Positions 27,561 through 34,931 of a stretch of DNA of 64,000 nt are shown one piece after another. The stretch's first letter is position 1, and each line of letters begins with the position of its first letter. The notes below the pieces were generated by a model. The model ran no database searches. It saw nothing but the letters and a program-made list of their open reading frames with translations, and was not told the origin of the DNA. The position numbers and the translations under genes were made by a program. The DNA is from Aminobacter carboxidus (GTDB lineage: Bacteria; Pseudomonadota; Alphaproteobacteria; Rhizobiales; Rhizobiaceae): positions 1 to 64,000 of the forward strand of contig NZ_JACZEP010000002.1 in the NCBI RefSeq assembly GCF_014863355.1. The letters run 5' to 3'.

Positions 27561-27700
27561 TATATGCACCGACATGCATCTGACGCGCTGAACAATGGCA
27601 AGCGCCGCGCATGCGGTCGGCTGCTATCTTAACAATGAATATGATCCGACCCTGACCAATTGACAGTTCCATGCATTTGCATGAATATGCATTTTCATAG
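27561..27700 (+). promoter_or_regulatory. promoter and repeated ATGCAT operator of the IOR operon
   Basis: TTGACA (27660-27665) and GAATAT (27683-27688) are separated by 17 bases, a good sigma-70 promoter. The spacer contains ATGCATTTGCAT (27671-27682) and the start region ATATGCATTTTCAT (27685-27698). Another pair, ATATGCACC and CATGCATC, lies at 27561-27580. The same ATGCATTTGCA core occurs upstream of the cyclase-family gene at 33133-33143. The adjacent MarR protein is the likely ligand-responsive repressor. Confidence 0.6.
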
Positions 27701-27789
27701 ATATGCAGCTCGACGCCCGGCAAGCCTGGCGGCCCTGAGGGGCGTCGAGCCCTGGTGGCAGCGGTCTTGCCACACCTGGGAGGGTCGAC

Positions 27790-29943
27790 ATGGCGGAACG
27801 GTCTTTTGCGCGCGAGGTCGAAGACCTCAAGCTTGGTGAAGGCGATCTTTTTCGCGGCGAGGGCATCCTGGCCATCACCAAGGCGCTGTTGCAGTCCGGC
27901 GTGTCCTATGTCGGCGGCTACCAGGGTTCGCCGATCTCGCATCTGATGGACGTTCTCGCCGATGCCAAGCCGGTGCTCGACGAACTCGGCGTGCATTTCG
28001 AGTCCTCCGCGTCCGAGGCCGCCGCCGCCGCCATGCTCTCGGCTTCGGTGATGTATCCGCTGCGCGGCGCTGTGACCTGGAAATCGACCGCCGGCACCAA
28101 TGTCGCCTGCGATGCGCTGACCAACCTCGCGTCGAGCGGCGTCAAGGGCGGCGCGCTGATCATCCTCGGCGAGGACTATGGCGAGGGCTCGTCGATCCCG
28201 CAGGAGCGCAGCCATGCCTTTGCGATGAAGTCGCAGATGTGGCTGCTCGACCCACGCCCCAATCTCGAATCGATCGTCAAATCGGTCGAGGATGGCTTCG
28301 AGCTGTCGGAAGCCTCTAACACACCTGTGATGATGCAGGTGCGCATCCGCGCCTGCCATGTTCACGGCCAGTTCGTCGCCAAGGACAACAAGCGCCCAGC
28401 CTACACCATCAAGGAAGCACTCGAAAATCCGGTCCGCGATCTCGACCGCATCGTGCTGCCGCCGGTGTCGATCACGGTGCATGATCGCGAGAAGATCGAA
28501 AAACGCTGGCCCGCGGCGATCGACTTCATCAAGAGCCGCAAGCTGAACGAATGGTTCGGCCCCGACGAAGGCGCCGTCGGCATCATCCTGCAAGGCGGCA
28601 TGTACAATTCGGTGATGCGCGCGCTGCAGCTGCTGGGCCTCGCCGACGCCTACGGCAATACGATCATTCCGCTCTATGTGCTCAACGTCACCTATCCGCT
28701 GATCGACGACGAGGTGTCGGCGTTCTGCGCAGGCAAACGCGCCGTGCTGATGGTCGAGGAGGGGCACCCAGACTATCTCGAGCAGGCGGTCAACTCCATC
28801 CTGCGCCGGCGCGACATCAACACCAGGCTCGCCGGCAAGGGCGCCTTGCCCGTACGCGGCGACTATACCGCTGCCGTCCTGATGAACGGCATCCAGGCGT
28901 TCCTTGAAGAACACGCCGTGGCCCTGCTCGGCAACCGCCCGCCGCTGCCGAGCGCCGACGCGGTGCTCGCCGACCCGAAGGTCAAGGCGCTCAATGCCGT
29001 CGTGCCGGCACGGCCCGCCGGCTTCTGCACCGGCTGCCCAGAACGCCCGATCTTCGCCGCCATGAAGCTTGTCGAGCAGGAACTCGGCGAACACCATGTC
29101 TCGGCCGACATAGGCTGCCACCTGTTTTCCATCCTGCCGCCCTTCAACATCGGCGGCTCCACCATGGGTTATGGCCTCGGACCGGCCTCCGCATCCGCTT
29201 TCAACGTAGACGCCGGCAAGCGCGCCATCTCGGTGATGGGCGATGGCGGCTTCTGGCACAACGGGCTGACCACCTCGGTCGGCAACGCGGTCTACAACAA
29301 GCATGACGGCGTCATCATGGTCGTCGACAACTACTATTCGTCGGCGACGGGTGGCCAGGACATCCTGTCGTCGCGCGCCGACAATCCGGAGCGCTCGACC
29401 AACAACTCCATCGTCAACGCCGTCAAGGGTATCGGCGCCAAATGGGTGCGCCAGATCGACCGCACCTATGACGTGGCGAAGATGCGCGACACGCTGAAGG
29501 AGGCGCTGACCTCGAAGGAGGAAGGCCCGAAGATCATCGTCGCCTCGTCTGAATGTATGCTCAACCGCCAGCGCCGCGAGAAGCCGCTGTTTTCCAAGGC
29601 GGTGAAATCGGGCCAGCGCATGGTGCGCGAACGCTTCGGCGTCGACGAGGACACCTGTACTGGCGACCATGCCTGCATCCGCCTGTCCGGTTGCCCGTCG
29701 CTGTCGCTCAAGCACACCGACGACCCACTGCGCGACGATCCGGTGGTGGCGATCGACAACACCTGCGTCGGCTGCGGCAATTGCGGCGAGGTCTCAGAAG
29801 CGGCGGTGCTGTGCCCGTCCTTCTACCGCGCCGACATCATCTACAACCCGACCCGACGCGACCGTTTCGCAGCCAAGGTGCGCAACGCCGTAATCGGCTT
29901 CCTGCAACGCCGCCGCGAAGCCCGGCGCGTGGTCTTCGGGTGA
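27790..29943 (+). CDS. iorA: indolepyruvate (arylpyruvate) ferredoxin oxidoreductase, alpha subunit
   Basis: A 717-residue TPP enzyme that decarboxylates arylpyruvates to aryl-acetyl-CoA with reduction of ferredoxin. The N-terminal half is the pyrimidine-binding domain (SYVGGYQGSPISHLMDVLAD). The TPP motif is GDGGFWHNGLTTSVGNAVYNK. The C-terminal ferredoxin-like domain carries C623, C629, C635 and then C659-x2-C662-x2-C665 and C675, enough for two [4Fe-4S] clusters. The start follows GGGAGGG. The beta subunit follows five bases later, giving the two-gene form seen in aromatic amino acid degradation. The role is likely breakdown of phenylalanine, tyrosine or tryptophan via their keto acids. 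Confidence 0.93.
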   Translation: MAERSFAREVEDLKLGEGDLFRGEGILAITKALLQSGVSYVGGYQGSPISHLMDVLADAKPVLDELGVHFESSASEAAAAAMLSASVMYPLRGAVTWKSTAGTNVACDALTNLASSGVKGGALIILGEDYGEGSSIPQERSHAFAMKSQMWLLDPRPNLESIVKSVEDGFELSEASNTPVMMQVRIRACHVHGQFVAKDNKRPAYTIKEALENPVRDLDRIVLPPVSITVHDREKIEKRWPAAIDFIKSRKLNEWFGPDEGAVGIILQGGMYNSVMRALQLLGLADAYGNTIIPLYVLNVTYPLIDDEVSAFCAGKRAVLMVEEGHPDYLEQAVNSILRRRDINTRLAGKGALPVRGDYTAAVLMNGIQAFLEEHAVALLGNRPPLPSADAVLADPKVKALNAVVPARPAGFCTGCPERPIFAAMKLVEQELGEHHVSADIGCHLFSILPPFNIGGSTMGYGLGPASASAFNVDAGKRAISVMGDGGFWHNGLTTSVGNAVYNKHDGVIMVVDNYYSSATGGQDILSSRADNPERSTNNSIVNAVKGIGAKWVRQIDRTYDVAKMRDTLKEALTSKEEGPKIIVASSECMLNRQRREKPLFSKAVKSGQRMVRERFGVDEDTCTGDHACIRLSGCPSLSLKHTDDPLRDDPVVAIDNTCVGCGNCGEVSEAAVLCPSFYRADIIYNPTRRDRFAAKVRNAVIGFLQRRREARRVVFG

Positions 29944-29948
29944 ACGAC

Positions 29949-31493
29949 ATGAGCAGGCCGATCAACCCAATTTCAGTCGACGAAAAGCCTATCGCCATCG
30001 CCATCCTTGCCATGGGTGGGCAAGGCGGCGGTGTGCTCGCCGACTGGGTGGTGGCACTCGCCGAGGCCGAGGGCTGGGTGGCCCAGTCGACCTCGGTGCC
30101 CGGAGTGGCCCAGCGCACTGGCGCCACGATCTACTATGTCGAGATGCTCAAGCCCAAGGGCGGCCAGATGCCAGTGCTATCACTGATGCCGACGCCCGGC
30201 GACGTCGATGTCGTGTTGGCAGCCGAGTTCATGGAAGCGGGCCGCTCGATGCTGCGCGGGTTGGTGACACCGGAAAAGACCACGCTGATCGCGTCGACGC
30301 ATCGCTCCTACGCGGTCGGCGAGAAGGAGGTGCCGGGCGACGGCATCGGCGATCCGCTCGCCGTCGTCGATGCCTTCGATGTCGCGGCCAAAAAGACTGT
30401 CATCTTCGACATGCAGACGCTGGCCGAGAAGAATGGCAGCGTGATCTCGTCGGCAATGTTCGGTGCCTTGGCCGGCGCCAATGTCCTGCCCTTCACCCGA
30501 AACGCGTTCGAGGCTGCGGTGCGCGCCGGTGGCAAAGGCGTCGAGGCCAGCTTGCGGGCCTTTGGCGCCGCCTTCGACCGTGCCCGCGACGGCAAGCCTG
30601 ATAAGGTGGCCAGGAAGCCTGACAAACTGCTGCCGGATGCACCTGTGTCAGTCGGCCATCCAAAGCTAGACCGGCTGCTCGGCCGCATCCATTCCGAATT
30701 CCCGCCTGTATTGGCGCCGATGCTTTATGCCGGAGTAAAGAAGCTCGTCGACTTCCAGGACCCGCGTTACGCCGAAGAGTATCTCGACACCGCCGCGCGC
30801 CTGCTTGTCCACGACCGCGATGCCGGCGGCGCGGCCAGGGGCTTTGGCTTCAGCCAGGAAGTCGCCAAATATCTCGCCATCGCCATGGCCTATGACGATG
30901 TCGTGCGCGTCGCAGACCTCAAGACGCGCGCGACGCGCTTCGAGCGCGTGCGCAAGGAAATCGGCGCGACCGGCGAGCAACTCGTCTACACCACCGAATA
31001 CATGCATCCGCGCGCCGAGGAAGTCGTCGGCACTATGCCGGCGTTGCTCGGCCAATTCGTCGAGAACCGCCCGGCACTGCTCAAGCTGCTGGAGCGCCTG
31101 TTCAGCAAGGGCCGGCGTGTGCGCACCGGTACCGTCGGCTGGTTCGTGGCGCTCTATGCGCTCTCCAGCCTGAAGCCGATGCGCCGCACCATGCTGCGTC
31201 ACAAGCGCGAGATGGCGCATATCGGAAGCTGGCTGGAGACGGCCTCGGCCCTGCTGCCCGCCAATTACGATCTGGCGTCGGCGGTGATCGGCAGCCGCCG
31301 GTTGGTGAAAGGCTATTCCGACACCCACAGCCGCGGCCAGGGCAAGTTCGACAAGGTGCTTTCGGTGGTGCCCTTGCTTAAGGCGCGCGAGGATGGCGGG
31401 ACCTGGCTCAAGCGCCTGGTGCAGGCCGCACTGCAGGACGAAGCCGGCAAGTCGCTCGACGGCGCATTGGCGACAGTCAGAAGCTTCGCGTGA
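29949..31493 (+). CDS. iorB: indolepyruvate ferredoxin oxidoreductase, beta subunit with C-terminal extension
   Basis: A 514-residue protein. Residues 1 to about 195 are the gamma/beta domain of 2-oxoacid ferredoxin oxidoreductases (AILAMGGQGGGVLADWVV; SVPGVAQRTGATIYYVEM). The remaining 300 residues are a helical region, rich in Arg and Lys, of unknown function that is absent from the 200-residue archaeal IorB. The ATG at 29949 lies five bases after the alpha stop. A GTG at 29940, overlapping that stop as GTGA, is an equally coupled alternative. The two subunits form the cytoplasmic oxidoreductase. Confidence 0.9.
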   Translation: MSRPINPISVDEKPIAIAILAMGGQGGGVLADWVVALAEAEGWVAQSTSVPGVAQRTGATIYYVEMLKPKGGQMPVLSLMPTPGDVDVVLAAEFMEAGRSMLRGLVTPEKTTLIASTHRSYAVGEKEVPGDGIGDPLAVVDAFDVAAKKTVIFDMQTLAEKNGSVISSAMFGALAGANVLPFTRNAFEAAVRAGGKGVEASLRAFGAAFDRARDGKPDKVARKPDKLLPDAPVSVGHPKLDRLLGRIHSEFPPVLAPMLYAGVKKLVDFQDPRYAEEYLDTAARLLVHDRDAGGAARGFGFSQEVAKYLAIAMAYDDVVRVADLKTRATRFERVRKEIGATGEQLVYTTEYMHPRAEEVVGTMPALLGQFVENRPALLKLLERLFSKGRRVRTGTVGWFVALYALSSLKPMRRTMLRHKREMAHIGSWLETASALLPANYDLASAVIGSRRLVKGYSDTHSRGQGKFDKVLSVVPLLKAREDGGTWLKRLVQAALQDEAGKSLDGALATVRSFA

Positions 31494-31511
31494 CGACTCT
31501 CGGCGCGCAGC

Positions 31512-32066
31512 CTAGGCCTCTGCGTCGCCTTTTCCGTCCCCGGCCTTTGCCGTGGCTTCACCGCCGCCACCGAGCTTGTCGATGTTGCGCAGCACCTTGT
31601 GCAGCGTGACGATGAAGGCGTCGTACTCGTCCGGCTCGATGCCTTCGAACAGCTGCGAGAAGATGCCGAACAGCACCGGCCAGAACTGCTGGAAGACGTC
31701 GCGGCCGGCATCGGTGATGTGCACTTCGCGCACGCGCATGTCGTCAGCGCGCGACTGGCGACGGACAAACCCCTGCTCCTCCAGCGCATCAAGCGTGCGG
31801 CTCATCGTTGACTGCTCGACAACCGCAAGGAAGGACAGCTCATTGACGGTCAGCCCCGGCGAGATGGTCAAAAGCGCGATGGCCCGCATCTTCGGCGTGG
31901 TCAGGTCAAGCGGGCGCAGCCGTTCCTGCAGATTGGCGTTGTAGCTCGCCGACAGGCGGTTGATCAGATGCGGCGCGAAGCGGTTGAGCCCGATTTCGCC
32001 GAGGCTGGGCAAACGGTTTCCGTCGCCGGCTTCCCTGAACGACCCGGTGAAGTATTTCGTGACCAT
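31512..32066 (-). CDS. MarR-family transcriptional regulator
   Basis: A 184-residue winged-helix regulator. The recognition region is LTVNELSFLAVVEQSTMSRTLDALEEQGFVRR, with the wing RADDMRVREVHITDAGRDVF. The start at 32066 is the first ATG in a sensible position; the frame runs 22 codons further only to a TTG. It is convergent with the oxidoreductase operon (18-base gap) and lies beside the cyclase gene. MarR proteins often sense aromatic acids, which suits these neighbours. The ATGCATTTGCA sites found upstream of both flanking units are its likely targets. Confidence 0.9.
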   Translation of the reverse strand: MVTKYFTGSFREAGDGNRLPSLGEIGLNRFAPHLINRLSASYNANLQERLRPLDLTTPKMRAIALLTISPGLTVNELSFLAVVEQSTMSRTLDALEEQGFVRRQSRADDMRVREVHITDAGRDVFQQFWPVLFGIFSQLFEGIEPDEYDAFIVTLHKVLRNIDKLGGGGEATAKAGDGKGDAEA

Positions 32067-32163
32067 TGCTACCCGTTCGGCTCGAGGGAGTTCGACGCTG
32101 TTCGGATTGCCATGAAGCCGATTATCCGGCAACCGTCCAGAGCAACGCAGCTCACATCAAACG

Positions 32164-32195
32164 AAAAGGCCGGGCACCAAAAAGGCAACCCGGCC
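32164..32195 (-). terminator. rho-independent terminator of the cyclase-family gene
   Basis: GGCCGGG (32168-32174) pairs with CCCGGCC (32189-32195) across fourteen bases, and on the minus strand the stem runs into TTTTCG. It lies some 80 bases past the cyclase stop codon and upstream of the MarR gene. Confidence 0.65.
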
Positions 32196-32277
32196 CTACG
32201 CCGCGAGACGGCTGGTGCCCATCCATCTTGCGGCGACAACGGCGGTGGGAGCCGCCGCGGTCCTCGATGAGGCTCGA

Positions 32278-33069
32278 TCAGGCGCGTGGCGCAAGCGCGA
32301 AGGCGCGCACCGGGCTACCGGTGCCACCGACGATCTTGAGCGGGGCGACGACCAGCACGGCACCCGTCGCCGGCAGTTTGTCGAGGTTGCACAGGCTGGC
32401 AAGGCCGTAGCTGCCGACTTCGAGCAGCAGACTATGGGCGGGAAACGGCGGATCCATCGCCACCGCGCTGCCGGCATCGGTACCGACGCATTCGTTGCCG
32501 AACCCGAGAACACCGCGCTCGACCAGCAGGCGGATGCAATCGACGCTTGGTCCGGGCGTATGCGGGCCATTCTCGTCAGCGTTCAGGAAGGCCTCGGTCG
32601 AAGTGTTGCGCGGATACCAGTCCGAGCGCATCAGCACCCAGGCGCCCCTGGGGATCTGACCGTGCACGGCCTCCCAGGCTTTCACGCCATCGGCGGTGAG
32701 CAGGAAGTCCGGATTGGCGGCGACCTCCTTGGAGCAGTCGATAACGACGCAAGGTGCTACGAAGGACTGCGTCGACACGGTATCGGTCGTGCCCTGGGCG
32801 ACGTCCTTGCCGGAAATCCAGTGCACCGGGGCATCGAAATGCGTGCCGGTGTGCTCGCCCAGCTCCATCCAACCCCACGCCCACCACGGCCCGTTGGCGT
32901 CGTAGCGCGAAATCTCGTGCATCTTGAACTTCGGCGTGTTCTTGGCGAAATCCGGCGGCAGATACAAAACCGGAGTGTCCGGCCCAAGCGGCGCCGTCAG
33001 GTCGACGATCTGGACCGCGCCGGTGGCAATTGCTGAAGCGAAATCCGCCAGCGTCTGGTTGGCTGTCAT
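32278..33069 (-). CDS. cyclase-family metal-dependent hydrolase (KynB/isatin hydrolase-like)
   Basis: A 263-residue member of the family containing bacterial kynurenine formamidase and isatin hydrolase. The metal-binding motif GEHTGTHFDAPVHW (HxGTHxDxPxH) is intact, and GTDAGS plus a late histidine-containing PAHSLLL segment complete the site. A GAGGAGGAG ribosome site precedes the start. Family members open amide or lactam bonds with a manganese or zinc ion. Next to an indolepyruvate oxidoreductase and a MarR gene, an indole-derived substrate such as isatin or N-formylkynurenine is plausible but unproven. Confidence 0.85.
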   Translation of the reverse strand: MTANQTLADFASAIATGAVQIVDLTAPLGPDTPVLYLPPDFAKNTPKFKMHEISRYDANGPWWAWGWMELGEHTGTHFDAPVHWISGKDVAQGTTDTVSTQSFVAPCVVIDCSKEVAANPDFLLTADGVKAWEAVHGQIPRGAWVLMRSDWYPRNTSTEAFLNADENGPHTPGPSVDCIRLLVERGVLGFGNECVGTDAGSAVAMDPPFPAHSLLLEVGSYGLASLCNLDKLPATGAVLVVAPLKIVGGTGSPVRAFALAPRA

Positions 33070-33130
33070 CTTGGCTCTCCTCCTCTTTGCCCGGTCCGGA
33101 AGGCCAGGTTTGCTTCAGCCTAATCAAGTC

Positions 33131-33148
33131 ATATGCATTTGCAAATAT
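33131..33148. promoter_or_regulatory. ATGCATTTGCAAAT operator upstream of cyclase-family gene
   Basis: The stretch ATATGCATTTGCAAATAT contains the perfect palindrome ATTTGCAAAT and shares ATGCATTTGCA with the site at 27671 in the IOR promoter. It lies 62 bases upstream of the cyclase start beside a TAATAT-like -10 on the minus strand, a good position for a repressor. Confidence 0.55.
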
Positions 33149-33523
33149 TATTTTTGCCTAGATGCCAACAAGGCTGGCATCCTTCAAGCTCGAATATCCC
33201 CGCATGCATGGTTCCGGCCGGATTTGACTGACCAAGGGGCAGCTGTCGAGATGCCAGCGGGCCTGACCTTGGCCCCGGCAGGCCGCCGCATCGTGCCTGC
33301 GTTCGGCTTCAGGGCAGGTGAAAATCTTCCGATCCGGCACAAATTCGACAAAAAACCGAAATCCGGACGCTTCGTTTTTCTGCTGCGTTACGCAGCTACG
33401 AAAGACACTGCTAAATAAATCAAACATCTGATTACAATCACGTATTTCGACATTTCCTTCGCCGTTGTGATCTCGATTCCACGTCTTCCGGCCTCGCTTT
33501 ACAACGGCAAAATTTTGTGCGCT
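33149..33523. other. intergenic stretch without a supported gene
   Basis: Between the cyclase promoter and the next operon about 375 bases carry only short open frames without ribosome sites. No hairpin, repeat or RNA gene stood out. Confidence 0.5.
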
Positions 33524-33533
33524 TATGATCAAA
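33524..33533. promoter_or_regulatory. TATGATCAAA operator upstream of the Liv-type binding-protein operon
   Basis: TATGATCAAA followed by TGA differs by one base from the perfect palindrome TTTGATCAAA at 39632 and 45416. The extended GATCAAATGA also matches the minus-strand reading of the 45416 site. It lies 100 bases before the binding-protein start, and its TATGAT could itself be a -10 element. Confidence 0.6.
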
Positions 33534-33633
33534 TGATGGAAGTGAGGAACGTTTCCGCGACGGTTTGACCAACGGGCACCAAGGCCTGAGACGAGCACGC
33601 GGCTGCCATCATCCAAACAAGGGGAACGGACTG

Positions 33634-34908
33634 ATGAACAAAACCAAGGGCCTGATGCTGGCCAGCCTGCTTGCAGCCACCGCATTTTCCACCACCTCGG
33701 CAATGGCCCAGGACGCCGCTTGCCCAGTCAAGATCGGCGGCGTGCTGTCGCTGACCGGCTCGATGGGTGCGGTGGGCAAGGCCATCGGCAACAGCGCACA
33801 GCTCGCCATCGCCAACATCAACGAAGGCGGCGGCATCAAGGGCTGCCAGGTCGAGTTCGTGCTGCGCGATGACCAGGGTCAGCCCAATGTCGGCGTCGAC
33901 GCGGCCAAGTATCTCGTCGATGTCGAGGGCGTGAAGGCACTGTCGGCGAGCATCGGCAGCGGCGTTACCATCCCGATCCTGACCTCGGTTTCAGCGCCGT
34001 CGCAGATCCCCCAGATCGCCTGTTGCTCGTCAGCCCCGGTGCTGACGACGATGGCGCAGGAAGGCAAGACCGGCGGGTTCTTCTTCCGCACCTTCCCGGT
34101 GGTCAAGAACCTCTCCTACCTGCCGGCCAAGATCGCGGCCGACCGCGGCCTCAAGCGCATCGCGATGATCTATGTGAACACCGACTACGGCGCGAGCCTG
34201 GTGAAGGATTTCACCAAGGCGACCGAGAAGTTCGGCGGCGAAGTGGTCAAGGCTGTCGCCTTCAACGAAAACCAGGCGTCGTATCGCGCCGAAGTTTCGG
34301 CGGCACTGGCCGAGAAGCCCGATGCGATGTTCATCGTCGCCTTCCCGCAGGACGGCGCCACCATCGCCCGCGAATGGATTTCGCTCGGCGGCACGCAGGA
34401 GCTGATCCTCAACAACGCGCTGCGCAGCCCCGATTTCGTCAAGGCCGTCGGCGCCAAGTACCTGACCAAGGCGTTCGGCACCGACAATACCTCGACCCAG
34501 AGCGCCACGCTCGACGAGTTCAAGGCAGCGTTCAAGTCGGCCTACAACATCAGTGCCGACGGCCCCGGCATTTCCAACGAATACGACGCAGTGACGATCC
34601 TCGGCCTTGCCATGAACATCGCGCCCGACCTGTCCGGCCCTTCGATCCGCGATGCGATCCGCAAGACCCAGACATCAGGCGGCGAGGTCATCGGCACCGG
34701 CCCGGCGGAGTTCAAGAAGGCACTGGAGCTGGTCAAGGCCGGCAAGCCGATCAAATATGTCGGCGCGCTCGGCCCGATCGAGTTCGACGTCAATGGTGAC
34801 ATCAGCGGCCCCGCGCTGACCTGGCACATCGAGGGCGAGGAACTGGTCATCGACAAGACCATCAGCGCCGAGGATATGGCAAAGCTGCTAGCGGAAATCG
34901 ACGGCTAA
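33634..34908 (+). CDS. ABC substrate-binding protein, branched-chain amino acid (Liv) type
   Basis: A 424-residue periplasmic protein. Residues 1-25 are a Sec signal peptide ending SAMAQ. The mature part opens CPVKIGGVLSLTGSMGAVGK, standard for type I periplasmic-binding folds (Peripla_BP_6). The start at 33634 follows AAGGGGAAC. It heads a plus-strand operon with enzyme genes but no permease. The permeases and ATPases that lack a binding protein lie at 40393-43760, so the two probably form one importer. The ligand is presumably an amino acid or amide processed by the downstream oxidoreductases. Confidence 0.93.
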   Translation: MNKTKGLMLASLLAATAFSTTSAMAQDAACPVKIGGVLSLTGSMGAVGKAIGNSAQLAIANINEGGGIKGCQVEFVLRDDQGQPNVGVDAAKYLVDVEGVKALSASIGSGVTIPILTSVSAPSQIPQIACCSSAPVLTTMAQEGKTGGFFFRTFPVVKNLSYLPAKIAADRGLKRIAMIYVNTDYGASLVKDFTKATEKFGGEVVKAVAFNENQASYRAEVSAALAEKPDAMFIVAFPQDGATIAREWISLGGTQELILNNALRSPDFVKAVGAKYLTKAFGTDNTSTQSATLDEFKAAFKSAYNISADGPGISNEYDAVTILGLAMNIAPDLSGPSIRDAIRKTQTSGGEVIGTGPAEFKKALELVKAGKPIKYVGALGPIEFDVNGDISGPALTWHIEGEELVIDKTISAEDMAKLLAEIDG

Positions 34909-34931
34909 GCAACAACGGGTACCGGACGGGC

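Noticed and set aside
27415-29715. 766-codon open frame on the minus strand
   Set aside because: It lies wholly opposite the well-recognised IOR alpha gene. GC-rich coding DNA gives long antisense frames; the composition is His/Arg/Gly-rich and matches no family.
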